Origin: Basidiobolus meristosporus CBS 931.73
Lineage: Eukaryota > Basidiobolomycota > Basidiobolomycetes > Basidiobolales > Basidiobolaceae
NCBI GenBank assembly: GCA_002104905.1
Contig: MCFE01000151.1
Location: 89,256 to 153,255 of the forward strand
Length of the DNA stretch: 64,000 bases
Direction: 5' to 3'
Each line of letters begins with the position of its first letter. The stretch's first letter is position 1. The position numbers and the translations under genes are program-made. Of the stretch, positions 21,497 through 33,581 are shown piece after piece. Below the pieces are notes generated by a model. That model saw only the letters and a program-made list of their open reading frames with translations, did not search any database and was not told the origin of the DNA.

Positions 21497-22320
21497 ATGA
21501 AAGGTCCATTTCTACCTGTTAGGGTTCACATCCATTTAGAAGTAGTAATTGCAACTTGGCAGTGGATTCCACAGACAGGCAAAGCAACTATATCAAGAGA
21601 TCATGAGACTACCACCATACCTACAGTGGAGTTTTGGAACGTTAACAGGCACACCAAGAGGTTGCAGCACTTCTTCAAGAGCAGTGCTCAAGAAAATTCA
21701 CTTGAATATTGCCAGGATTTATTGCAAAGACCAGCAGATGAGGTGCTAGACCTTGCAGTGCCAGCTGAAGACCAGTGCATATGGAAACCAGTGAATCAAC
21801 AATGGCATAAAGCTGTAGGGTTTCTGCCAAAGTCATGGAAAAAGGTCATTACAGCAGAAACACTTAATGAATGCAGATTTTCAATGAAGTTACTAGTTGA
21901 GTGTGGGATTGGGCTTAATGTTATTGTTGGGTATAGGGACTTGTATAAGTCAGTACAATTGGCAACTGAGTTACAACTCAGGTTTCAACAGAAATAAACC
22001 AATTTGTATGCATAAAAAGTAAGAGTATTGGTTGAGTCAGAAAGTAAGGAGTGTGAAAAAGAGGCAATAGCCAACCAATATACACAAATGTAGGAGGCAA
22101 TTGGGTGTCCAGGATCAGAAAGTGAGAGAATTGGCAGACAACTAATTAAAAGCCACTTATGTATTGTTGTGATGAAAAATTTTGACCCAGTATTTTATGA
22201 AATTTGGGATGCAATTTATTTACAGTCTTTGCATGGTGTCCTGATGGGATCAATACCTCTTAGTCACAGGATTTTAATTTTGTGATGGCCTTTTGACAGG
22301 ATCATCACTATTACCTCTCA
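21497..22320 (+). pseudogene. Unknown coding repeat, copy 2 (C-terminal part)
   Basis: An ORF of 166 codons (21497-21997) whose residues from about 33 on match 4990-5400: VEFWNVNRHTKRLQHFFKSS, VLDLAVPAEDQ, KAVGFLPKSWK, LLVECGIGLNV. Here the block is uninterrupted where copy 1 has a stop. Similarity continues in the non-coding 3' part to TCATAGGG near 22320, the same end point as copy 1 (5729). The N-terminal half is missing. No known domain is recognised. Shared ends in two unrelated places suggest a mobile or duplicated unit. Confidence 0.6.
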
Positions 22321-22989
22321 TAGGGAAATACATCCAGAGTACACACTTGAAAGCTACTGAGTATGAAAGATGTTTTATATCCCATTATTACATCTATATA
22401 TTGCATTAACTTTGTCACTGAGATCATAGTACTTAGGTTTTGGAGCACCATGTCTAAGCACTCTGTTGTAATATACTTGCCATAACCAACCAAAATGTCC
22501 TATACACAGGAGATGCCAATATTCATACTAATACCATAGTATCCTCACCTTCAATGTAGGCTCTTTGAAACTTATTACATATATGGCATGTGCTTACTTT
22601 GCCTATGAGAATATCTCACTTGAAACTCATCTGATGATATTCTAATACTATACTTGTATTTTCAAGGTATTTTGCCGGTATTCAGCTGGTATTTTTTTAT
22701 TGTCAATTTGGTGAATGTACCTAAAAATTTACTTAACTTGGTTTGTTGGATCACTGTCAACATGTGAGAAATCTGGCCAAGTTCCTTCTTAAGACTTACT
22801 AACAACATTTTAACCAAAAACGCTGGGTGCCCAGAATATGACAGATCTAAGTGTTGTCCAAGCTGATTGGGAGAGCAAGTAGATTATGCAGTTCCCACTT
22901 AATTCCTGAATGAATCCAAAGGTAGCTTGCTACTGTGAAATGATCTAAGCAAATCAAACACATGGAAGATGTTTAGCAAGGGCCCAAGT
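22321..22989. other. Non-coding AT-rich stretch between repeats
   Basis: No gene seen. Short phrases around 22860-22920 resemble eroded copia LTR (GATTGGGAGAGCAAGTAGATTATG), so another decayed LTR may be present. Confidence 0.4.
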
Positions 22990-23336
22990 GTTTCAGGTGT
23001 CTTAGAGATCTTCAAAGTAATTAGGAGAAGAAGTGAATTATGTGGTTGCACTTAATAATTTAATGAATGTAAAAGTATTATCAGTACTTTGACATGGTCT
23101 TGGCATAACATACATATAAAATAGGCTTAGGAAGGTTGCAAGAACATGTGTGCAAAGTTTGGTGCTGTTTAAACAACATTGAGAATTCTCATGGTTTAAG
23201 TACCTGATATTTTGGTGAAAATATCCTAAGCAAATCCCAACAAGAAATTTGGTCAGTATTCTCAAGGATATGAAGGTAATGATCTAAGTGACCAAGTCAG
23301 GTGGATATTAAGGTGGAACTCAGAGCTTTTACAACA
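22990..23336 (-). repeat. 3' LTR of the decayed copia element
   Basis: Homologous to the LTR at 26623-26971 with many substitutions. The outer end has lost the canonical TGTTGTAAGAG and is placed only approximately. Confidence 0.7.
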
Positions 23337-23339
23337 CTC

Positions 23340-26300
23340 TCACTAAACTAAATGTACATACTGACTAGTCCTGGTTTTGGCCTAAGATATTCAAATTTGT
23401 CTCTAACTAATGGTTTGGTAAGTATGTCTACAATCATTTCATCTGTAGGACAGTAAACCAAGTTAGCCAAGTTACTCTCTATAGCTTCACCTATGAAATG
23501 ATGTCCAATACCTATGTGCTTAGCTCTAGCATGAAAAGTTGGATTTCTACCTTATTGTATACATCCTTAATTGTCCTGAAATAAAGTAATAGGTGTTTTT
23601 TGACATATGCCTAGGTCTTGAAAAAGTTTCCTTAGCCCAATTGCTTCTTTTTCAGCTTCAAAGGCTGCCATATACACTGCCTCTGTGGTAGAAAGTGCTA
23701 TGGTTAGTTGCTTTTTTGAATTCCTTGTAATTGCTGCTTTACAGTAAGAAAGGTGTGTTTCAAGCATGATATACATCAGACTGCCAACCGTAGACTGATA
23801 AGGAAAGCCAGGGCATTCCAAAAGAACTAAGCTCTCTTGACTTGGCTGAGTTCTGACCATGTTAAGGTTTGCCTCCATTGGGGTAGCTACCAGCTTACAG
23901 TCTTCCATTTGATACTTCTTTAGTATGTCTTGAATATTTTTTGATAGGCTTAGGGTTTTAGTCTGGGTACTTCTGCCTATATATCTATAGCCCAGTCATT
24001 TTGTTTGAGCGTATCTTTTGACCACAAGTCTTGCTTTGTATTTTTCTATTGTTTCATCAGCCTTGTATTTTGTCTTAAAGGCCCATCTGCATCCAATTGA
24101 TTTTGGTTGATTGGTAATTTGACTAAGTCCCAAGTTTGATTTTCCATCAGGGCCTGATATCCATCAGTCATTGCAGATCTCCAAAACTTTGTCTGAGGGC
24201 TATTGAGGGCTTCATTTACAGTCTGGGGTTCATCAATATGGACTGAATAGGCATAGGCCAAGTTTGTACCCTCATTGTTTGGGCTATTTCTGGTGTGCTT
24301 AGATCTCCTAGCATTTGATACTGAAACAATCACCTCTGGGATATTTCTGAGCACTGCTTCAGGCTGAACCATGGTTATAGAGTCCTCTGTAGTGAAAGCA
24401 TGCTCATTGTTTTGCTCTGATCCAATCCTGGCAATTGATAGACTTGAAATCAGATTTTTGTCATTGTCTGATGTCATTTTTTGATAATATTTTGAATTTT
24501 CATCAAACAGCACATCCCTGGACTTGATCAGCTTCTTTGCTTTGGCGTTTTATAGTCTGTATGCTTTACTCTCACTGCAGTAGCCCAAAAATATGCATTT
24601 TACACTTTTTGGCTCCAATTATGACTGATTTCTGGATAGTTTCTTGGCATATGCTATACACCCAGATATTCTTAGATGTTCTAGACTTGGTCTCCATCCA
24701 TACCATGTTTAAAATGGAGTAGAATCACAAAGTATTCTGTTATAACTCCTATTTGTAAGGTATACAGCAGTGGCAACTGATTCTGCCCAAAAATCATAGG
24801 ATTATTTTTGATCATGGATTATAGATATTGCCATATCAATTATTGATCTGCTTGCACATTCTTCTACTACATTTTGCTGTGAAAAGTATGGTACAGCAGT
24901 CTCTTGCTTTATCCCATGAATTTTGCAGAAGTGGATGAAGAGTTTTGAGGTATGTTATCCGCCATTGTCAGAGTGTATTTTCTTGATTTTTTCCACAGTT
25001 TCTCTCTCCACCATGGCTTTGAGCTCCCTGAACTTAGAAAGAGCTTCATCCTTTCTCTCCATGAAGTTGACCCACATGTATCTTGTATAATCATCATAAA
25101 AGTGATTAAATACTTCATCCCACCTAAGGATAAATTTTGCATAGGTCCAAACTAATCTGAGTGAATTAAATCTAATTTTTTCTTGGTTTGGTTTGCCCAG
25201 AGCTCTTGAACAGTTGTCTGGCTTGTTTTCCATATATGCAGGCTTCACAGTGCTCCAAATTTGCTGGTGGATCAGCTTTTACTCCCAAAATTAGCTGATC
25301 ATTGATCATTTTGCACAAATAATCAAAATTGATATCTCCAAATCTCCTGTGCCAAAACATTGGTGTTTCTTCATTTAAGCTACTTATATTGGCTTCTAGA
25401 TATGATGGAATATAGTCAATTTATACAGATTCTGATCTCTGATATCCAAAGCAATATGAGGACCATTTTGATCAGTGATCCTGCATCCAGAATTGCCAAA
25501 ACTGAAACTGAGTCCTTCTGCTGTAGCCTTGCTTACAGATAGTAGGTTCTTGGCTATTTCTGGTACATAGAGTACTTCTTTAAAGGTCAGTGTATGGCTT
25601 CCTTCACTGCTTCTTAGGTTTACTTGGATAGTTCCTTCTCCCACTGCATCCAGTGTTCTATCATCACCCATGAAAACCTTCTTAATTGGAATTTCTTGAT
25701 ATTGGGTAAAAAGTTCTTTTTGGTGTGTAAAGTGTTGAGAAGCTCCAGAGTCAATATACCACGTCTGAGAATCCTTGTTTGTGGTCATATTTAGTGCAGA
25801 TATGAATAGTCTATCTTCAGTTGTTGCAGCATTTCCACATTCAGGCTTCTTTTGCTGATAATATCTCTTTTTGAGACACTGGTCTAATGGGTGTCCTTTC
25901 CTTTTGCAGTAGTTGCAAAATAGGTTGCTGTTGCCTTTGTACGGTCTTGGGTACCTCCTTTGTTGGTTATCATTGCTTATTAAAGCATTTTCTTCTTCCT
26001 TCTTATTGGCGCTTGATTTTCTTAATTCTTCATCCAGGAGCCTTCCATATACGTAATTTAAGGTCAAATCTTCAGTTCTGGACTCTAGGGCTGATACAAG
26101 GCCCTGAAACTTGTCTGTCAGGCTATTCAGGATGGTAACTATCACTTCCTCATCAGTAGCTGGTACAGCCACAGATTCCATCTCATCTACCAGCAGGGTA
26201 ATTCTGTTAATTAGATTTTTCATTTCTTCTCCTGGTAGCATCTTTGTAGTAAGAATTTTTGTCTCAGATACATTTTCTTGGCAGCTGAACATGACTGGTA

Positions 26301-26620
26301 GGTGTCTTCTAATGCTTTCCAGGCATTCTTTGCTGTTTTTGCTCTTGAGCATTGAATTAGCAATTTGTCCTTGACATTAAGGCAAATGCAGTTAAAGGCA
26401 CTTTGTTCTTTCTTCTGGTACTTTAAGGCTTCCTCTCCCACGTTTTTAGGAGGGCATTCTTCTCCCATGACAATATCCCAAAGGCCTCTTTCTTGTAGCA
26501 GCATCTTCATCTTCACCTTCCACACTTGGTAGTTGGATCCATCCAACTTTTCAGCAGAGGGAAGAATTCCAGTAACAGCAGTAGTAGACATTGCAGAGAG
26601 TGACAGCTTGGGGCTCATAA
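23340..26620 (-). pseudogene. Broken copia gag-pol
   Basis: Recognisable pieces in order on the minus strand: gag (26620-26220), gag with a CNYCKRKGHPLDQC knuckle and protease with WYIDSGASQHF (26352-25396), integrase zinc region (25360-25172), integrase core (25248-24909), the linker and start of RT (24513-24046), and RNase H (23908-23567). Frameshifts and stops separate them. Relative to the better copy, about 500 bp of reverse transcriptase including the YVDD site is deleted near 23950-24010. It cannot encode a working polyprotein. Confidence 0.88.
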
Positions 26621-26622
26621 CC

Positions 26623-26971
26623 TGTTGTAAGAGTCTTGGAGATATTGGAAGTGATTTGGAGAACAAGTAGATTATGTGGTTTTCACTTAATGATTTATTG
26701 AATGTAAAAGTAGTATTTATACTTTTACCTGGTCTTGGCATTACAAACACGTAGAATAGGTTAAGGAAGGTCCCAAGAACATGTGTGCAAAGTTTGGGGC
26801 TGTTTGGACAACTTTGAGAATTTTCATGTTCTGGGTACCTGGTATTTTGGTGACAATATTACAAGTAAATCCTGACAAGGAATTTGGTCAGTATTCTCTA
26901 GGATTTGAGGGTAATGATCTAAGTGACTAAGTTAGGTGAATATTTAGGTGGAATTACAAATTTTTACAACA
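26623..26971 (-). repeat. 5' LTR of the decayed copia element
   Basis: 349 bp with TG...CA ends, beginning TGTTGTAAGAGTCTTGGAG and ending TTTTTACAACA on the plus strand. Gag starts just below it. Confidence 0.88.
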
Positions 26972-27735
26972 GCTATATCAATGAAAATATTTAGTCATAT
27001 GAAAAGTATGGGTACTCTTGGAATATACACATACTGAGACCTAAATGAGTACTCAAGTAGGGATTCTTACAAAGAGTAACAATGTTTTATTCAATATATC
27101 AACAGATGTTTACCTCAGTGCCCCCTATTGACTCAAAAGGGCATACGCCCCAAGCAAGTAGTGCCAGAGATTGCCAGCACCTCTATTTCCAACATGCTGT
27201 AACTAAGAAATCTCATGAAGGCTCCAAGTTTGCTTCATAGTGATGATGTTCAACACAAGGACAAAGGTCTTCAGGAGCCTGTCATCAGTATAGAAAATGA
27301 GCCTTAGGGGATCCTGGAAGATATGGACAAGCACTGGCTCAAAGATTAAAGAGCTGGAAACATAATATCCTTTGGCCTAAATGGTGAACAAATGATGTTG
27401 CATTCAAAGGTAACGTAGGCCAGAAGGCCTGGTTGGAGCCAAGGGATGTCTACCAGATTAAGCTCCTTAGAAATAAGCCATTCTGAAGGAGCTTACTCAA
27501 TGAAAGAAAGCAGTCCACATAAGATTCCAAACAACAAACGTGATTAATGAGTCCCTAATACAGATATGGTACGCCCCAGGTAGGAGTGGCTTTATCAGAA
27601 TATTTCACACTTCAGCTTTAATGTTAGCACTGAGAGATTAAGTTAAGATTAGGGGAACGGGCTGGGAGTATAGCAGAAAAGGTTAAGTGGGGGTGGAATA
27701 GATCAGGGAAGGTCGGGAGGGAGGTGGCCGTTAAA
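26972..27735. other. Non-coding boundary between repeats and the gene island
   Basis: No gene or known repeat recognised. The GC content rises towards 27600. The last 100 bases should contain the 3' UTR of the minus-strand acyltransferase gene. Confidence 0.45.
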
Positions 27736-29602
27736 TCACATCAACTTCTTTGACCGGTTGAGGTAGTTGCGAAGATATTGGGCACATTCAAGACGTTTCC
27801 CTTGTTGTTCAATTATATCGCATAGACGTCTGGTGATGGACTTTCTCATCTCTACCAAGCTAATGAACACCTTCCGTCCTTGGTGATGCTCCTTCCCTAC
27901 GACTGCGGCAAATACCTTCCAAGCGGTGGTCAACGTTTTGATCATGTCGTATCTTCGGTCCACGCTATGTACATGATACGTGGCGAAAGAAGACACAAGC
28001 ACTACGGAAATAAAGAAGCCGAAGGTGCTGTAATTCATTGTCTTCCACAGAAGGGCGAAAAGTCCACCATACAGACAAGGCATGAGAAGTACCGTGGAGA
28101 GCAGCTTCATTTGAGCCTTGGTTTCCTCATACTGCTCGTTCTTCTCGAGCCATTTGGCAATGACGAATATGGGAAAGTGAAAGATAAAGCCTGGAAGAGA
28201 TAGAGGAACCTCGATCAAGAGCTTGGTGGCGTTCCATACCAAATCCAAGGTGACTCGAAATATCCCCACCTTTTTATGTTGATATTTATGGATGCTCGAA
28301 TCATTCACTCCAAGGAGCTTTAACGCCTCGTCATACTCAGCAAGAAGCTCTCGTACCAACTTCGTCTCAGGGTCACTCTCAAGCTTCTCGAAAAGATCCA
28401 CAAAGCTACACACTTGAGATTGAGTCGGAGGGCAACAAACGGACAGCGCAATTGAAGAGGCTCTCACCTTTGGCTGACCCTCACATAATCCGGAAGATAC
28501 GAGTCTTCATCAGGGAAAAGGATCTTGCGAGCTAGATGGGCTTGGTTGAAAGTGTCCCTGCGATGCGAAAGTAGCCTTCGTTAATGCCAACAGTATATAC
28601 AGAGTCGCCAGTGAGGTGTTACCAAGTAAGCGCATTAACAGTGATATCTGCCAAAGCCTCGTGAATCGCCAACGTTAGCTGTTTAACCGTGGCCTTTGGA
28701 TTCTCTTTGAAACCATCCAAAAATGGCTCAATATCAACAGGGTCACCGTAACTTCAAGGTATCCATTAGTGCGCTTGGTTAATGCCTACAATGAGAGTAT
28801 CTGTACGTACTGGACTATCGCTGCACTTCTCCACTTTTGTTTGTGTGTGTAAGTGATTCCAACGGGAACGATCTTGATCATTTTTGTTTTCGGCCCGTTA
28901 ATGGCGGTTTTAGCTTGATCTCGAAGTTTGGCACCATACTCCAAGGCGGCCTATCAAGCCGAAATTGATTAACTAGAGGCGAGGGCTATTTCAAAGTATG
29001 TGTACTCTACCCAAGAGGCTCCGTCTTTTAAGTCCATGATGTGCGGAAGTGTGTACGACGTCCCTAAGGCTTCGCGTCAGCAAAAGCAACCAACCAGCAC
29101 GTGCAAATAGTAGTGAAGATACCTTCAGGGAACAAGGCAACCACGCCGTTCTGCTCAAACACTTCAAATGTAGCATTGAACAACAGGTCGTTGTTTTTGG
29201 TTTGGCGATCTACAGCAACGGCTCCAAGGGAATCCAAAATCCATTTGGCCAGTTTGTTCTTGAAGAAAATGTTCGCTGCCCAGAAATGACATTGAATATT
29301 CTCGGGAGTAGTTGTGAGTAGTATGCCAGGATCAAGAATCATGTTGCAGTGAGTGCTAGAACACAGAACGGGTCGATTAATATGTGGAAATGGAGAACAT
29401 GCCAATCACCAAATTCAGTACCCAGTCCTACGCAAAAGTGGATTAGTTTACAAAACGTTATCGAAGGCTCCATAGATCACACATACATAAGCAGTGGGCG
29501 ATCGTCAGGGAGCTGGTCGGCACCAAGGACCTCAATCTGCTTAAACCATATCCAGAAAGCACCCTTTGCTAAGGTTCTTACGCCATTGTATAAACGAGGC
29601 AT
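27736..29602 (-). CDS. Glycerol-3-phosphate / glycerone-phosphate O-acyltransferase (Gpt2/Sct1 type)
   Basis: First acylation step of glycerolipid synthesis, at the ER membrane. Seven exons in consistent phase: 29602-29487, 29355-29123, 29063-29011, 28950-28811, 28751-28623, 28557-28468, 28405-27736, giving about 476 residues. The N-terminal half is the PlsC acyltransferase domain: THCNMILDP (HX5D catalytic motif as in fungal Gpt2-type enzymes), FFKNKLAKW, GAVAVDR, LFPEGTSYTLPH, DGASWAALEY and VPVGITYTHKQKWRS. The C-terminal half has hydrophobic segments (IEVPLSLPGFIFHFPIFVIA and LLSTVLLMPCLYGGLFALLW), expected for membrane anchoring, and ends YLNRSKKLM. It is shorter than the yeast enzymes (over 700 residues), mainly in the tail. 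Splice sites were placed by frame and by the conserved motifs. It is divergent from the complex I gene at 30767. Confidence 0.87.
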
Positions 29603-30766
29603 GTTGATAGAGGTGTTACTGAAGAGCTTGGGTAAAATAGGTCAACTTGGGCTGAGACTAGAGTTGTAACTATAAGCGGATAATAAATAAGAAAATCCAG
29701 CATCATATATCAGATGAATATTACCAAAATGGCTAATAGCGTTTGGCAAATTAGGAAGGGAAGATTACCAAATCTCGCCTTGTTACGTGTAGCGAACACA
29801 ACGGGTGAAAAATCAAGGGCTGACTATTCGACGGCCAGATAACCGATCTTGATCTGCTTTAACTACTCTGGCTATATGCCGCTACGCACTTGGCACTCCG
29901 TACTCAATGCTTAGCACGCAGCATTCACGAAGCGTGGTATCGTTTCACCGATGGTCACACATGATGCTGCGATGACGACATCTGCCAACACAGTCAAGCG
30001 CAGCCAGGGAACAGATCCTGGCGATACAAACAAATGCTAAATTAGAAGGGTTGATTTACAAATGGGATAATCTTCTGCTCAGTAGCCATTCATGGGCAGG
30101 AAAGAACATGCAGAACCATCGCTTGGATTGATGGACGTTATTGGAAGTTGTTGATACCTAAGCGGTTACTTTATGCCGATTCACTACAGAAACTCTCGTA
30201 GGGTCGTGGGGTAATGCTCACCTCGTGTAATCCTTTTACCGGTGCGGAGATAAAGCCTTTTAACAGACAATAGACACATGCCGGATGCCGTTAGTTACAG
30301 CCAGAGGTTTAAATGATGAAGCAAGTGTGTTTAGAGTTGATCCCAGTGCCTCTTTGTTGCCTTGCCGTTTCTGCCAGCAACAGGCCTTGGGACATTATCG
30401 CCGCTTGCCCGGCTGGCTTACTTTATCATAATCAGGAGGGCCAAGCCAGCATCGATGCTGTAGACTGAATGCGTTTGCTCAGAAGCAGTATCGATGGGAT
30501 TGAGACAGATCCTAGGGCAACCAGATTGGCTGCAGAATGTAAACTTACACATCATCAACTATTTGCCTTGGACTCATCATCAGTTTTACCGTGAAGATTT
30601 CATTCATTTCTTGGGTATCACATCCTCTCTTCAATTGGGAGTTGATGAAATAAGCTGGGGAAATTGTGTTGGCCCCAAATAATATCATTAAATCAGGGGC
30701 TCCACCCCACGAAAATAGCGTCCCATTTTAGACCAAATATCTAAATCGATTTCTAGTATCATTCGA
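29603..30766. other. Divergent intergenic region, GPAT / NDUFS1
   Basis: No supported gene. Plus-strand ORF 30494-30682 has no protein-like features. The region must contain promoters for both flanking genes; I see no clear TATA box for either. Confidence 0.5.
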
Positions 30767-33181
30767 ATGAATAGCAGTAGTGCGTTTTCTACCAACATGT
30801 TACGTCTAATCTCAACCTCGGGAAACATCCGCAGAGTTCCCACTCTGCTTCGTAATGCTAGAGGTACAGTCTACACTCCTTTGCCCATAATTCACTCAAT
30901 CTCTCCAGTTGTTCTCTATACATATATAAGTAGACACGTGATGTCTTTGTGAGCATACAATGTTGTGTTGCTGGAGTTCAGAACTAGCCATAATACTTGA
31001 CTGCCTTCATGTGTGCCTCAATGTTCAACTCCGCAATGTTTGCTAACTTCCTGACTCTTTCTAGCCTCTCGGTGTTTCGGTTCTACTGCTGCCCGTAAAG
31101 AAGAAATCGAATTATTCATTGATGGTAAGCCAGTGAAGATTGAGCAAGGAGCTGCTCTTATTCAAGCCTGTGAAAAGGCTGGTGTGGACATTCCCAGATT
31201 CTGCTACCATGAGCGTTTGTCTGTTGCTGGTAATTGCAGAATGTGTCTCGTCGAATTGGAGAAGTCCCCCAAGCCAGTTGCTTCTTGCGCCATGCCAGCT
31301 ATGCCAGGCATGAAGATTCGCACCAATACCCCGCTCGTCAAAAAAGCTCGCGAAGGTGTCATGGAATTCTTATTGGCAAATCACCCACTCGATTGCCCTA
31401 TTTGTGACCAAGGTGGTGAGTGTGATTTACAAGACCAGTCCGTTCGTTACGGATCCGATCGCAGTCGCTTCTCTGAAATCGTTGGTAAGCGGGCCGTGGA
31501 AGACAAAAACCTTGGCCCCCTCGTCAAAACATCTATGAATCGTTGCATCCAATGTACTCGTTGTGTTCGCTTTGCTAACGAAGTCGCGGGGGTTCCTGAG
31601 CTTGGAACCTCTGGCAGAGGAAACGATATGCAGATTGGTACATATGTTGAGCAGGCTATCAACTCTGAGATGTCTGGTAATTTGGTCGACCTTTGCCCGG
31701 TTGGTGCCTTGACTTCTAAGCCATATGCGTTCACATCTCGCCCTTGGGAGCTCAAGAAGACAGAATCAATTGACGTGCTTGACGCTGTCGGTAGTAATAT
31801 TCGTATTGATTCACGCGGAGTTGAGGTCATGAGGGTTTTGCCTCGTTTGAACGAAGAAATCAACGAAGAATGGATATCCGATAAGACCAGATTCGCTTGC
31901 GACGGCCTCAAGAGACAGCGCCTTACTACGCCTTTGATCCGACAAGGAGACAGCTTTGTTGCTGCCTCATGGGCTGAGGCATTGGGCGATGTAGCTGATA
32001 AACTTCGACAGACTCAGCCCGGTGAGTTGAAGGCAGTGGCTGGTCAATTAGCTGATACCGAAAGTATGGTGGCCTTAAAAGACCTCTTCAACCGCCTGGG
32101 ATCAGAAAATCTGACCATCGACAGTCCGTTGGACGGCAACACCCCCGCCCACGGAGTAGACATTCGTTCCAATTACCTATTTAACTCCACCCTTGCTGGT
32201 GTAGACGAGGCAGATGTTGTGCTTCTAGTGGGCACTAATCCACGCCACGAGGCACCAACACTCAACACTCGCCTTAGACGAAACTACCTTCACAACGGAC
32301 TTGATATTGGTATCGTTGGCCAACCACATGATTTGACTTACGATTACGATCATATTGGTGATAACGCTATTGCCATTGAAAAGCTTCTTTCAGGAGAACA
32401 TCCGTTTGCCAAGCGACTTGCCGAGGCCAAAAAACCCATGATTATTGTTGGTAGTGGTATTTCGGAGCACAAGGACGCCTCGGCCACCTTCAAATCACTG
32501 TCTCAGTTCGTTCAGAAGAACCAATCGAAGTTCTTCCAAGAGGGCTGGAACGGCTTCAATGTATTGCAACGTGCTGCCAGCAGAGCCGGTGCTTTCGACA
32601 TAGGCTTCGTACCCCAAGCTGAGCCCACCCCTGCCAAGTTCGTCTACCTCCTTGGAGCTGATGAAATCCAATCTTCAGATATTCCCAAGAATGCATTTGT
32701 TGTCTACCAGGGCCACCATGGAGACGCAGGTGCTCACCTTGCTGACGTGATTCTTCCCGGTGCCGCATACACCGAGAAGACCGCTACCTACATCAACACC
32801 GAAGGCAGAGCCCAGCTGACCAGAGCAGCTGTCTCTCCTCCATCCGGAGCTCGTGAGGATTGGAAGATTATCCGCGCCCTTTCCGAGGTTGCTGGCGCCA
32901 CCCTTCCATATGATGATGTCACCACATTGCGTGAGCGTATGGGGGATATTGCCCCCCACCTTGTGCGCTACGAGTCCGTAGAGCCCACATCGCAGGCCAA
33001 CCTGGGCTTAGACCAGCTCACAAAACTTCAGGCCTCCGTCAAAGGAGACACCTTCACCACTGTGATCAAAGACTTCTACATGACCGATGCTATCAGTAGA
33101 GCATCTTCCACTATGGCCAAGTGCTCAGCTGCTTTCTCTCGCAACTCCGGCCAGGAGCCTCTGAAAGTTTCCCACGCCTAG
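30767..33181 (+). CDS. NDUFS1: NADH:ubiquinone oxidoreductase 75 kDa subunit (complex I, NDUFS1/Nuo78)
   Basis: Iron-sulfur subunit of the matrix arm of mitochondrial complex I that carries electrons from the FMN site. Two exons, 30767-30863 and 31065-33181 (intron 201 nt, CTAAC before the TAG acceptor), give 737 residues, the usual length. The N-terminus ([20 protein letters not shown]..) is basic and Ser-rich as in a mitochondrial presequence. The 2Fe-2S domain shows [15 protein letters not shown]; next come [17 protein letters not shown] and [11 protein letters not shown] with [10 protein letters not shown], the ligands of the further clusters. The remainder is the molybdopterin-oxidoreductase-like fold typical of this subunit. 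CIA30, a complex I assembly protein, follows 400 bp downstream on the same strand. Confidence 0.96.
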
Positions 33182-33581
33182 GTGCTTCACGTTTGACCAG
33201 CAAGTTCCCTCTCCTAGCCAGACATTCACACCAATTCTCTACCAGAAACACATCATCTACACCCCCGCGGTATTTGGTCACGTAGTCTCATTAAGCTCAA
33301 TTATTTGAGAATGTAAATGATTAACTGAATCCTCCACAAGACAACAAGTGCTTTATTTACCATTAAACTTGTGATGAAAATCAGACATTCCCCATGAAAG
33401 CCCTTTTGAGCCTTCATCGTTTTGTCGTCGAGTAATAGCACATTAGCAGGCGGGGGATGATCTAATGGGTGATGAATCAGGCTCAACAATGTAAATCCCC
33501 GATCGATTCTCCATTTAAAATAAACCTTATTCCGTGTGCAAACGGCAAAGTTCTTTTCATTTAGCACGTCCCTCTTCCCTG
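33182..33581. other. Intergenic NDUFS1 / CIA30
   Basis: Holds the NDUFS1 3' UTR and the CIA30 promoter. The minus-strand ORF 33301-33612 overlaps the start of CIA30 and looks like chance. Confidence 0.5.

Larger units (their letters stand above)
22990..26971 (-). mobile_element. Decayed Ty1/copia element
   Basis: LTRs at 26623-26971 and about 22990-23336 enclose a broken minus-strand gag-pol. It carries the same PBS phrase at the 5' LTR (26611-26622) and the same purine tract region beside the 3' LTR (CTCTCACTAAACTAAATG on the plus strand from 23337). It is related to the element at 58596-63280 but much older. Confidence 0.88.

Noticed and set aside
27988-28203. Plus-strand ORFs over the acyltransferase (for example 27880-28203)
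   Set aside because: They are shadows of the minus-strand GPAT exons, which carry all the family motifs.
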